Source of the DNA: Echinicola arenosa
GTDB taxonomy: Bacteria > Bacteroidota > Bacteroidia > Cytophagales > Cyclobacteriaceae
NCBI RefSeq assembly: GCF_014841125.1
Contig: NZ_JACYTQ010000007.1
Location: forward strand, 124,001-188,000
Length of the DNA stretch: 64,000 nt
Direction: 5' to 3'
Shown here: positions 8,661-17,130 of the stretch, piece by piece
Layout: every line of letters starts with the position of its first letter
Position numbering within the stretch: position 1 is the stretch's first letter
The notes under the pieces: generated by a model
The model's database searches: none
The model's input: only the letters and a program-made list of their open reading frames with translations
What the model was told of the DNA's origin: nothing
Translations under genes and position numbers: made by a program

Positions 8661-8698
8661 AAAAAAGGGATGATTTGAAGTCAAATCATCCCTTTTTT
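8661..8698. terminator. Bidirectional rho-independent terminator
   Basis: An 18-bp perfect stem, AAAAAAGGGATGATTTGA (8661-8678) and TCAAATCATCCCTTTTTT (8681-8698), has a 2-nt centre. With A and T runs on both ends it can serve the small membrane protein on the plus strand and the convergent M23 peptidase gene. Confidence 0.92.
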
Positions 8699-8716
8699 CA
8701 TTATGAATTGTTGTGA

Positions 8717-9694
8717 TTATGATAATGATTGGTTTTCCCTAGAAGCTAATTCAAGTATTTTGTCAAACTCTGAAGGTTCAAGATCCTTGAAGAAGTAGTT
8801 GACTGGATTGATCCTGCGACCGTCCTTGATAACTTCATAATGTACATGAGGAGCAGTAGATGAACCGGTGTTGCCCACCGTGCCAATCAGGTCACCTCTC
8901 TTAACTGTTTGCCCTCTTTTTACTTTGAATTCATTCATATGGCCATACCTGGTTTGGAAACCGAAACCATGGTCAATGACCACCGATTTACCATAGCCTC
9001 CAAATTCGGTTTTTACCTGAATTACCTTACCATCTCCGGTAGCATAAATGGGGGTTCCTTTAGGGGCTGAAAAGTCTACACCGGCATGCATTTTTCTTAC
9101 TTTCAAGATTGGGTGAAGGCGCATACCAAAGCCAGAAGCAAGTCTTTTAAGGTCTTCATTATGGACAGGCTGGATAGCAGGGATAGAAGCCCAATACTCT
9201 TCTTTATTGAGCGCTTTTTCAGCCAGTTCATCATAAGAAAGGGATTGAACATACATTTGCTTTTTTAGTTTCCCTACATTCTCCATTACGCCAACAATAA
9301 GGTCTTCTTGTTGGAGACCTTTTTCCTTTATATCCCTGAACCGGTCACTTCCTCCATATCCTGCTTCCCTGATGGAGGAAGGAATGGGCTCAGATTCAAA
9401 AATGACACGATATAGATTGTCATCCCTGTCCTTAAGGTCAGCCATCATATCATTCAAACGGGTTACCTCAGTGTCCATCATTTCATAATAGAGCTTTAGT
9501 TCTTCATTCTCCTTTTTCAAAAGAAGTTCTTTTGGACTGTCGAAGTAATAGCTAAAGACCAATAAAATGCCTACTGCTAGTAAAGAGGATAATGAAAGGA
9601 AACCTAAAAGCCCTAAAAGTACATCCCATTTACTCTTGGTGTATCTTTCATATTTACAGGTTTTAGGATCGTAGTAATATTTTATTCTACTCAT
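8717..9694 (-). CDS. M23 family metallopeptidase (LytM-type), membrane anchored
   Basis: The 325-residue protein cuts peptidoglycan cross-links or activates amidases at the envelope. A short cytoplasmic head is followed by one membrane helix (about 27-50), a coiled coil (about 58-90) and the M23 domain (about 188-300). Zinc ligands are visible as His203 and Asp207 in HAGVD and as His285 in the HVH motif. All are present, so it should be an active enzyme rather than a degenerate EnvC-like activator. It is divergent from alaS with 133 bp between. Confidence 0.9.
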   Translation of the reverse strand: MSRIKYYYDPKTCKYERYTKSKWDVLLGLLGFLSLSSLLAVGILLVFSYYFDSPKELLLKKENEELKLYYEMMDTEVTRLNDMMADLKDRDDNLYRVIFESEPIPSSIREAGYGGSDRFRDIKEKGLQQEDLIVGVMENVGKLKKQMYVQSLSYDELAEKALNKEEYWASIPAIQPVHNEDLKRLASGFGMRLHPILKVRKMHAGVDFSAPKGTPIYATGDGKVIQVKTEFGGYGKSVVIDHGFGFQTRYGHMNEFKVKRGQTVKRGDLIGTVGNTGSSTAPHVHYEVIKDGRRINPVNYFFKDLEPSEFDKILELASRENQSLS

Positions 9695-9717
9695 TATTAA
9701 TTGAATGGTATTTCTCC

Positions 9718-9778
9718 TATTTTTGTAGCCCTATGATTGGCCGTTGGGTAAGCTATGCTCGTGTGTTAACACGCCAAT
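9718..9778 (+). promoter_or_regulatory. Candidate promoter and leader of alaS
   Basis: TATTTTTG (9718-9725) fits the Bacteroidota -7 element, though no clear -33 TTTG is present. The leader that follows contains ATTGGC (9736-9741) pairing with GCCAAT (9773-9778), and inside it CGTGT and ACACG (9760-9773). No T-box features are seen. Confidence 0.35.
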
Positions 9779-9827
9779 ATAGACAATCAATTGTATTATC
9801 CGAAATAAATTAAGCATAACTCTTTAC

Positions 9828-12458
9828 ATGGACGCTAAAAGAATCAGAAGCACTTTTATAGAGTACTTCCAATCCAAGCAACACCAATTTGTACCCTCTT
9901 CACCCATCGTGGTCAAGAATGATCCTACCTTGATGTTTACCAATGCAGGGATGAACCAGTTCAAGGACTTCTTCTTGGGGAACGAGATTCCCGCCTACAC
10001 TAGGGCCACTAACAGTCAAAAGTGTTTAAGAGTTTCTGGAAAGCACAATGATTTGGAAGAAGTAGGGGTGGATACCTATCATCATACCATGTTTGAAATG
10101 CTGGGTAACTGGTCTTTTGGGGATTATTTTAAGAAAGAAGCTATTGCTTGGTCATGGGAATTGTTGACTGAAATCTACAAGCTTCCGATTGAAAGATTGT
10201 ATGTGACCGTTTTTGAAGGGGATAAAGGTGATGGTCTGGATAAGGACATGGAAGCCTTTGATATGTGGACTGCTCACGTGGACAAAGAAAGGATTCTTTT
10301 TGGTGACAAAAAGGATAATTTTTGGGAAATGGGTGATATAGGACCATGTGGACCTTGCTCTGAAATTCACATTGACTTAAGACCTGAGGAGGAAATCAAA
10401 GTGGTTCCAGGAAAAGACTTGGTTAATGCTGACCATCCTCAAGTAATAGAAATTTGGAACTTGGTATTTATTCAGTTTAACAGGCAGGCCAATGGCAGTC
10501 TTTCTGAATTGCCAGCCAAGCATATTGATACAGGAATGGGCTTTGAACGTTTGGTGCGCGCCATTCAGAAAAAGTCATCTAACTATGATACGGATGTTTT
10601 TACGCCGTTTATTGAAGCTGTAGAAGCAAAGTCTGGAAAAAAATATGGCCAGGATGAAAAGATAGATATAGCTATTAGGGTTATTGTAGACCACATCAGG
10701 GCCATTTCTTTTACCATAGCAGATGGCCAGCTACCCTCCAACAATAAAGCCGGATATGTCATTCGCCGTATCCTCAGGAGAGCGGTTCGTTATGGTTATA
10801 CTTTTCTAGGTTTTAACAAGCCATTCTTGTACGAGCTGCTTCCGCTGCTTTCTGAGCATTTTGGGGAAATGTTTCCTGAGATTCCTTCCCAAGAAGAGTT
10901 TATTTCTAAAGTGATCTATGAGGAAGAAGCTTCTTTCTTGAGAACTTTGGACAATGGCTTGAAAAGACTTGACCAGATCAAGACTGACCTTGAAAGTAAG
11001 GGTGAACAAGTAATTTCTGGTAAAGTAGCCTTTGAGCTTTATGATACTTTTGGTTTTCCATTAGATTTGACTTCACTGATTGCAAGAGAAAACGGAATTT
11101 CAGTAGACGAAAAAGGTTTTACTGAGGAAATGACCAAGCAGAAGGAAAGGTCTAGAGCTGCGGCAGAGCAAGAAACGGGGGATTGGATTTTGGTAGGGGA
11201 TGATGCTGGTGTTCAGTTTGTAGGTTATGACAATTTGGAGTCCACTACCAATATTATCAAATACAGGGAAATCAAAGAAAAGAAAGGTACCAAGTATCAG
11301 TTAGTATTGGAGGAAACACCTTTTTATGCAGAGAGTGGAGGACAAGTAGGGGATGGTGGTGTGTTGGTTAGTGGTGAAGAAACCATAAAGGTGCTGGACA
11401 CGAAAAAAGAGAATGACCTTATTGTGCATTTTGTGGAAAAACTTCCTCAAAATCCTTCGGCCAGTTTCACGGCTAAGGTAAATGTGTCTCAGAGAGAATT
11501 GACCATGAACAATCACACCGCTACACATCTATTGCATGCGGCGTTAAAAGAGGTATTGGGAGATCATGTTCAGCAAAAAGGTTCCTTGGTTAACGACCAT
11601 TTGTTGCGATTTGACTTTTCTCACTTTAGCAAAATGACTGATGATGAAATTGCACAAGTGGAGAGCATCGTTAATAAAAAGATTAGGGAGAACATTCCAT
11701 TAAAGGAACAAAGAAATGTACCGATAGAGGATGCCAAGAATATGGGGGCAACGGCTTTGTTTGGAGAGAAATATGGAGAGTTTGTGCGTGTTATTACCTT
11801 TGGCCATGATTATTCGGTAGAGCTATGCGGAGGTACTCATGTTTCCTCAACCGGTAAGATTGGTCTTTTCAAAATTGTTTCAGAGGGATCCATTTCTTCT
11901 GGTGTAAGGCGTATTGAAGCGATCACGGCAGGAGCGGCTGAGCAGTATGTGAATTCTCAAATCAGTTTGGTAAAAGATTTAGAAGAGTTATTGAAGAGTC
12001 CTAAGGACTTGAAGAAGTCGGTTGAAAATTTGCTTCAGGAGAGAAATGAGCTGAAAAAGGAAATTGAAGGTTTGCACCTTAAACAGGCAGGAGCGCTCAA
12101 GGAAGATTTGGTTAAAGCCATTGAAAATGTTGAAGGTGTAAATCAATTGATCGCGAAGGTAAATCTACCTTCTGCGGATGCTTTGAAGAAATTGGCATTT
12201 GAATTGAAAAATGAAGTGGACCAACTGGTAGCTGTAATTGCTGCAGACATCAGCGGTAAGCCTCAGATAGCAGTGGTGATCGCAGAAGAGTTGGTAAAGA
12301 ATAAACAGCTTAATGCAGGAGCTATGGTGCGTGATCTTGCTAAGGAAATACAAGGTGGTGGAGGCGGCCAGCCGTTCTTTGCAACTGCAGGTGGAAAAAA
12401 GGTGGAAGGACTTGATCAGGTCTTGGTCAAAGCTAAAGAAATGTTTTCTTCCATATAA
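9828..12458 (+). CDS. alaS: Alanyl-tRNA synthetase
   Basis: It charges tRNA-Ala with alanine in the cytoplasm and hydrolyses mischarged Ser- and Gly-tRNA. At 876 residues it is full length. Class II catalytic motifs lie in the N-terminal half (TLMFTNAGMNQFKDFFLG near residue 34; GMGFERL). The editing domain has its zinc ligands HTATH (563-567) and CGGTH (667-671). A coiled C-Ala region ends in the Gly-rich segment GGGGGQPFFATAGGK. gatB follows 95 bp downstream. Confidence 0.98.
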   Translation: MDAKRIRSTFIEYFQSKQHQFVPSSPIVVKNDPTLMFTNAGMNQFKDFFLGNEIPAYTRATNSQKCLRVSGKHNDLEEVGVDTYHHTMFEMLGNWSFGDYFKKEAIAWSWELLTEIYKLPIERLYVTVFEGDKGDGLDKDMEAFDMWTAHVDKERILFGDKKDNFWEMGDIGPCGPCSEIHIDLRPEEEIKVVPGKDLVNADHPQVIEIWNLVFIQFNRQANGSLSELPAKHIDTGMGFERLVRAIQKKSSNYDTDVFTPFIEAVEAKSGKKYGQDEKIDIAIRVIVDHIRAISFTIADGQLPSNNKAGYVIRRILRRAVRYGYTFLGFNKPFLYELLPLLSEHFGEMFPEIPSQEEFISKVIYEEEASFLRTLDNGLKRLDQIKTDLESKGEQVISGKVAFELYDTFGFPLDLTSLIARENGISVDEKGFTEEMTKQKERSRAAAEQETGDWILVGDDAGVQFVGYDNLESTTNIIKYREIKEKKGTKYQLVLEETPFYAESGGQVGDGGVLVSGEETIKVLDTKKENDLIVHFVEKLPQNPSASFTAKVNVSQRELTMNNHTATHLLHAALKEVLGDHVQQKGSLVNDHLLRFDFSHFSKMTDDEIAQVESIVNKKIRENIPLKEQRNVPIEDAKNMGATALFGEKYGEFVRVITFGHDYSVELCGGTHVSSTGKIGLFKIVSEGSISSGVRRIEAITAGAAEQYVNSQISLVKDLEELLKSPKDLKKSVENLLQERNELKKEIEGLHLKQAGALKEDLVKAIENVEGVNQLIAKVNLPSADALKKLAFELKNEVDQLVAVIAADISGKPQIAVVIAEELVKNKQLNAGAMVRDLAKEIQGGGGGQPFFATAGGKKVEGLDQVLVKAKEMFSSI

Positions 12459-12553
12459 TCTGTTTTTAGAGGGTTTTTGATTTGGTTTTGGGGTAAAACT
12501 CTGCCATTTTTGGAAAACTAAAGCATAAAATTTAAAAGATTTAATATAGGAAA

Positions 12554-14017
12554 ATGCCTTCACAGGAAATAAAAGATAAATATGAGTTAGTAGTTGGTCT
12601 TGAAGTTCACGTTCAGCTGCTGACCAACAGTAAAATGTATGCGGCCGATTCTACGGAATTTGGTAATCTGCCCAATACCAATATTTCAGTCATTACCCTT
12701 GGCCATCCAGGGACGCTTCCAAAGGTTAATAAAAGAGCTGTGGAGTTTGCGATGAAATTGGGCTTGGCGTGTAACAGTGAAATAACAAGAACAAATATTT
12801 TTGCCCGAAAGAACTATTTCTATCCAGACCTTCCAAAAGGTTATCAGCTTACCCAGGATAAAAATCCGATTTGTGTAGGGGGATATGTTCCCGTGACTTT
12901 GGAAAAAAGTGGTGAAAAAAGAGAAGTGGAATTGACCAGGATTCACATGGAAGAGGATGCCGGAAAATCGATGCACTTGGCAGGAGAAGTAGATACCTTG
13001 GTGGATTACAACAGGGCAGGAGTTCCATTGTTGGAGATTGTAACAGAACCTTGCATTAAAACTTCGGAGGAAGCCTACCAGTTTATGGCAGAGATCCGTA
13101 AGCTTGTTCGCTACTTGGAGATTTGTGATGGTAATATGGAAGAAGGCTCCATGCGATGTGATGCCAATATTTCAATCAGGCTTAAGGGAGAAAAAGAATT
13201 GGGTAAGAAAGTGGAGGTGAAGAACATGAACTCTTTCCGAAATGTCGCTAGAGCTATTGAGCATGAATTTGATCGTCAGGTGGACATGTTGGAAAATAAG
13301 GAAAACATTGTTTCTGAAACCCGAACTTTTGATGCCACCACGGGCCTTACTGCTAGCATGAGGACCAAGGAAGATCTGAATGATTACCGTTATTTTCCTG
13401 AGCCAGATCTAAGCCCTGTAGTGATCTCAGAAGAATGGTTAGAGGGCATTAAAGTCAGTATGCCATCCTTACCAAGAGAGCTTCATCAACGTTTTGTTGA
13501 TGAATTCGGCTTGCCAGAATACGATGCCAATGTATTGACAGACACCAAAGAAATTGCTTTGTATTTCGAAGAGCTATGTAGTGAAACCAAAAACTACAAA
13601 GCCGCTTCCAATTGGATGATGGGACCTGTGAAGTCCTACTTGAATGAATTGACCTTGCATATCGCTGATTTTCCAGTGAAACCAAAACATTTGGCCAGCT
13701 TGATTGCTTTGATTGATGAAGGGAAGGTGAACTTCTCTGTGGCATCTCAGAAAATCTATCCTGAAATGATCAAGGATGCTTCTCAATCTCCTTTGGAGAT
13801 TGCCCAAAAGCTAAACCTTATCCAGGAAAGTGATGAAGGGTCCTTGAAGCCAATCATTGAAAGTGTTTTAGAAGAAAATCAAGCAAAAGTAGCAGAATAT
13901 AAATCTGGTAAAAAAGGCTTGATGGGAATGTTTATGGGGCAGGTAATGAAAAGGTCTAAAGGCAAGGCAGACCCTAAAGTGGCTACAAAAATTTTAACCC
14001 AACTATTAGAAGAGTAA
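12554..14017 (+). CDS. gatB: Aspartyl/glutamyl-tRNA amidotransferase subunit B
   Basis: This is the kinase and transamidase subunit of GatCAB, which converts Glu-tRNA-Gln (and Asp-tRNA-Asn) to the amide. It is full length at 487 residues. It starts with the GatB signature (YELVVGLEVHVQLLTNSKM), contains FARKNYFYPDLPKGYQ and GSMRCDANIS, and ends in the helical YqeY-like tail. gatA and gatC are not nearby. The next gene starts 4 bp later, so they are probably cotranscribed. Confidence 0.98.
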   Translation: MPSQEIKDKYELVVGLEVHVQLLTNSKMYAADSTEFGNLPNTNISVITLGHPGTLPKVNKRAVEFAMKLGLACNSEITRTNIFARKNYFYPDLPKGYQLTQDKNPICVGGYVPVTLEKSGEKREVELTRIHMEEDAGKSMHLAGEVDTLVDYNRAGVPLLEIVTEPCIKTSEEAYQFMAEIRKLVRYLEICDGNMEEGSMRCDANISIRLKGEKELGKKVEVKNMNSFRNVARAIEHEFDRQVDMLENKENIVSETRTFDATTGLTASMRTKEDLNDYRYFPEPDLSPVVISEEWLEGIKVSMPSLPRELHQRFVDEFGLPEYDANVLTDTKEIALYFEELCSETKNYKAASNWMMGPVKSYLNELTLHIADFPVKPKHLASLIALIDEGKVNFSVASQKIYPEMIKDASQSPLEIAQKLNLIQESDEGSLKPIIESVLEENQAKVAEYKSGKKGLMGMFMGQVMKRSKGKADPKVATKILTQLLEE

Positions 14018-14021
14018 TCAA

Positions 14022-15140
14022 ATGACAAAGTTTAAATACATGGTCTTCATGTCAGCACTGTTGTTAGTAGCGGCATGTTCCAGCGAAGTAAAGCAAGTAG
14101 AGTTTGATGGAGAAGTGATTATCAGTGGAAAGTTGGAGAATTTTCCTGAAGGGAGCTTGGTCTTGTCAAAGTACTTGGATAATAGTGTTGAGGTTGTAGA
14201 TACACTAGAAGTAACTAATAATGGGAAGTTTGAATATACCTTGAGCATAGAGGGACCAAGCTTTTATGAACTTGACCTTTATGGAGAAAAGCAAGTGAGA
14301 CTTGCCCTGTATGAGGAAGATGTAACGATAGATTATGATTTTGACAATGAAGAAAGTTTGGTGCTTTCTGGATCATTTGATACAGAGCAAATTCATAAAG
14401 TGGATGAACTTTCTCAAGAATATCAAGAAGAAATCAACAATTTGAATTCTGAATATTACGAGGCCTTGTCTGCTAAAGATGAGGAAGCAGTGAAAACGAT
14501 TCAGAAAAAGGCGTTGGAGCTAGAGTCTAACCATGCTAACAAAGTTAAAAGTACTATCAACAGTATGAATGGCAGCTTTGCTGCTTTGGCGGCAGTGGGA
14601 ATGCTGAACCCTAGAAATGATTTTTCCTATATTGATAGCTTGGTGACTGAGTTGGATAAAAAATATCCTGAAAATCAGATGATCGTAGGATTAAAACAAC
14701 AATTGGATGAAATGCGAGCGTTGTCCATTGGTCAGCCAGCACCTGAGATCTCACTACCAAATCCAGAAGGGGACATAGTGAGTCTTTCTGATTTCAAAGG
14801 CAAATATGTGCTGATTGATTTTTGGGCGGCTTGGTGTAAACCATGTAGGGAAGAAAATCCAAATGTGGTTCGACTCTACAATGAATACAAGGACAAAGGA
14901 TTTGAAGTATTGGGCGTATCCTTGGATAGAAGTAAAGATGCTTGGGTAAAGGCCATTGAGGATGATAATCTCACTTGGACCCACATATCTGATTTAAAAT
15001 ATTTTAATTCTGAAGCAGCAGCCACCTATAAAATTAACGCCATTCCAGCTACCTATATGGTTGACCCTGAGGGTAAAATCATAGCAAAGGACTTAAGAGG
15101 TCCTAGTTTAGAAAATAAATTGAAAGAAATATTCCAATAA
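14022..15140 (+). CDS. TlpA-like thioredoxin lipoprotein with DUF4369-type N-terminus
   Basis: The 372-residue envelope protein is a probable thiol-disulfide oxidoreductase. It has a lipoprotein signal ending at Cys19 (LLVAAC). A beta-rich N-terminal domain of the DUF4369 kind (about 28-120) and a helical, Glu-rich linker (about 125-185) follow. The C-terminal thioredoxin-fold domain has active-site WCKPC (Cys272 and Cys275) and cis-Pro segment AIPATYMVDPEG. It starts 4 bp after gatB. Similar Bacteroidota proteins act in periplasmic redox or cytochrome c maturation, but the partner here is unknown. Confidence 0.88.
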   Translation: MTKFKYMVFMSALLLVAACSSEVKQVEFDGEVIISGKLENFPEGSLVLSKYLDNSVEVVDTLEVTNNGKFEYTLSIEGPSFYELDLYGEKQVRLALYEEDVTIDYDFDNEESLVLSGSFDTEQIHKVDELSQEYQEEINNLNSEYYEALSAKDEEAVKTIQKKALELESNHANKVKSTINSMNGSFAALAAVGMLNPRNDFSYIDSLVTELDKKYPENQMIVGLKQQLDEMRALSIGQPAPEISLPNPEGDIVSLSDFKGKYVLIDFWAAWCKPCREENPNVVRLYNEYKDKGFEVLGVSLDRSKDAWVKAIEDDNLTWTHISDLKYFNSEAAATYKINAIPATYMVDPEGKIIAKDLRGPSLENKLKEIFQ

Positions 15141-15217
15141 TGGAATACTTTTTGATCATTCTGGATCAAGTTGGAAAAACTTAAATAACCATCGTAATAA
15201 TAATTAATCTATCTAAC

Positions 15218-15685
15218 ATGAAAAAAAGAAGTCTAAAATCACCACTAAGCAGGCTACTGACTTTGGCACTATTTGGCTTATTGGCCATGGGCGCTTGTAA
15301 GAGTAAAAAGAAAGTAGTAGAAGCTGCTCCAGAACCTGCCCCTGTAGAAGAGCCAGCCCCAGCTCCAGCGCCCGCTCCAGCTCCTACAGCTGAGGAAGTA
15401 GCTGTAGGAAAACTTGAAAATTATTTTTCAGTAATCGCTAATGCAAGTAGCGTACAAAGTGCCAACAGCTCAATTCAAGAAGCTTTGAGTATGTTCTCAA
15501 ATCAGAACACCCCTGTTTTGATAGTTATTCATGAGGAAAACGGTATCAAGGATTATGATCAGCCAACCACTATCGTTGATTATTTGAATTACTTGAAGGA
15601 TACCAAGAAGAATTTGAACTTCATCAGTGACGTAAGATTGGATGGTAGCGGAAAAGTTACTGAATTGGAGCTTCGTCGTAGATAA
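15218..15685 (+). CDS. Pro/Ala-rich lipoprotein, first gene of an exported four-gene cluster
   Basis: The 155-residue protein has a lipoprotein signal ending at Cys27 (MGAC). A charged Pro/Ala-rich tether (about 38-58) leads to a small C-terminal domain (about 65-155). The pattern of that domain (LENYFSVIANASSVQSAN, a later V..YL..L and DVRLDGSGKVTELELRRR at the end) also appears in the next gene and in the N-terminus of the LRR protein at 17117. I know no function for it. Confidence 0.75.
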   Translation: MKKRSLKSPLSRLLTLALFGLLAMGACKSKKKVVEAAPEPAPVEEPAPAPAPAPAPTAEEVAVGKLENYFSVIANASSVQSANSSIQEALSMFSNQNTPVLIVIHEENGIKDYDQPTTIVDYLNYLKDTKKNLNFISDVRLDGSGKVTELELRRR

Positions 15686-15712
15686 TATTAGAACTCAGAA
15701 AAGACCATAATC

Positions 15713-16291
15713 ATGAAAAAACATATTCAAGCATTTATTCTACTGTTTTTTGCGACTACGCTTTTTGCAGCTGCGCAATCTGATAACATCAGCCCACAGA
15801 GAAAACAAGCCATTGATTCATTGGCTTTGGAAAAAGTAAAAGACCTTAGTAAATATATCAGCATCATTGGTAGCAAAGAAACACAGTTTTCTGAGGCTAA
15901 CAGGGTAATGGACAGAGCTGAAGAACTTTTTGCTCCAGGTGCTGAAATGGGTGTTTCATCCATTAATTCCCAAGAAGTAGCTTACTATCCAGTAAGAAGA
16001 TACTTCGAAAGGTTGATGGCATTAAACTATGACAGAGTGAACATCAGCTGGTATGATATTCACTACATTTCTGACCTTGAAAGACAGCCTGACGGTAGAT
16101 ACGTAGGAGTGGTAACCATCTATCAAAGATTTGAGGGTACTTCTGCTGAGACTGGCCTGAATTACAAGGACACCACAAAGAAAGATATCACAATCTATGT
16201 AGAGAAGAAACAAACTCAGGTAGCGGGTAGAACTATTGAGTTTTGGGATGTGATGCTGGGTGATATTAGAGTGACCGAAACTTCCGCATGA
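15713..16291 (+). CDS. Exported protein sharing a domain with its neighbours, unknown
   Basis: The 192-residue protein has a signal peptide (about 1-22, cut after FAAAQ). The single domain (about 42-140) contains DLSKYISIIGSKETQFSEAN, then VRRYFERLMAL and DGRYVGVVTIYQRFEG. The same order of elements is seen in the lipoprotein upstream and the LRR protein downstream, which points to duplication. The next gene overlaps it by 4 bp in ATGA, so the cluster is translationally coupled. Confidence 0.75.
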   Translation: MKKHIQAFILLFFATTLFAAAQSDNISPQRKQAIDSLALEKVKDLSKYISIIGSKETQFSEANRVMDRAEELFAPGAEMGVSSINSQEVAYYPVRRYFERLMALNYDRVNISWYDIHYISDLERQPDGRYVGVVTIYQRFEGTSAETGLNYKDTTKKDITIYVEKKQTQVAGRTIEFWDVMLGDIRVTETSA

Positions 16292-17130
16292 AGAAATTAA
16301 GCGTATTAGTACTATTAATAATTTCATCCATACAATTTGCACCGGGGCAGGGTTTATACGGCCCCGGGCAAGTTAAGGATGACGGCAGGTTTGCTGCCTC
16401 AACCAAACAACTCAACCAGTTCTTTCGTCGATTCAATGCAGAAGAGAGCCAAGATGGATTGACAAGGTATTATGCTGGTGACGAAGAGTATCACAATAGG
16501 GAACTGAGGGAAAAATATATCAACCTACTTTTTGACAATCAAACCTCCAGTATTCCCCAAAATCTAAAACAGGAATTTGCCACTCTGGTCAACTCAGAGA
16601 ATTATCCTCAGTTTCTCAATTTCCACAGAGAAAATTGGTTTGCAGAGGTGTCTACCGTGTTCCTATATAAAGGGAAACGAGAGGATATAACCCTTTATAT
16701 GAGGCTCCAGCCTGAAGGCTTGGGCTATGAGTGGGTGATTGATAAGGTCTCATTTGACTCATTTAAGAATTTTTTTAATAAGCAAGAAGGAAAGGGGAAA
16801 CCATTTCTTCATCCTCTAAGTCATGAGCTTGGGTTTATGAACTTAAGAAAAGCATTGCAGGATAGTAAAGAGCCAGAGGATTATACTCCTAAGGACTACA
16901 AACCTGATTATTTGACCATTTTTCTATATGAGATCAAAAATGGAAATATAAAGTTTGAAACGGTTAAAGGAGTGAAGTTTCACTTCTTTCAGATAGAGAA
17001 TTGGTACTTCGAAGTATCACAGTTCAATCGTCCAGGGTTCAATACTGGATGGTTGATCAGCAGTTTGACGAAGTATCAGAATGAAGAAGAAAAAGAGGTT
17101 ATTTTAAATTACATCTATGACCAAGAATAG
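16288..17130 (+). CDS. Exported protein of the LRR cluster, unknown
   Basis: The 280-residue protein has a signal peptide (about 1-20, ending APGQG). A helical N-terminal part (QLNQFFRRFNAEES) is followed by aromatic-rich beta segments (NWFAEVSTVFLYKGK; NWYFEVSQFNRPGFNTGW). I recognise no named family. It overlaps the gene before by 4 bp and the LRR gene after it by 14 bp, which argues for a joint task in the periplasm or at the outer membrane. Confidence 0.75.
   Translation: MKKLSVLVLLIISSIQFAPGQGLYGPGQVKDDGRFAASTKQLNQFFRRFNAEESQDGLTRYYAGDEEYHNRELREKYINLLFDNQTSSIPQNLKQEFATLVNSENYPQFLNFHRENWFAEVSTVFLYKGKREDITLYMRLQPEGLGYEWVIDKVSFDSFKNFFNKQEGKGKPFLHPLSHELGFMNLRKALQDSKEPEDYTPKDYKPDYLTIFLYEIKNGNIKFETVKGVKFHFFQIENWYFEVSQFNRPGFNTGWLISSLTKYQNEEEKEVILNYIYDQE

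Noticed and set aside
9726-9827. T-box riboswitch before alaS
   Set aside because: The leader is about 100 nt, with no antiterminator bulge sequence and no terminator. T-boxes are not expected in Bacteroidota.
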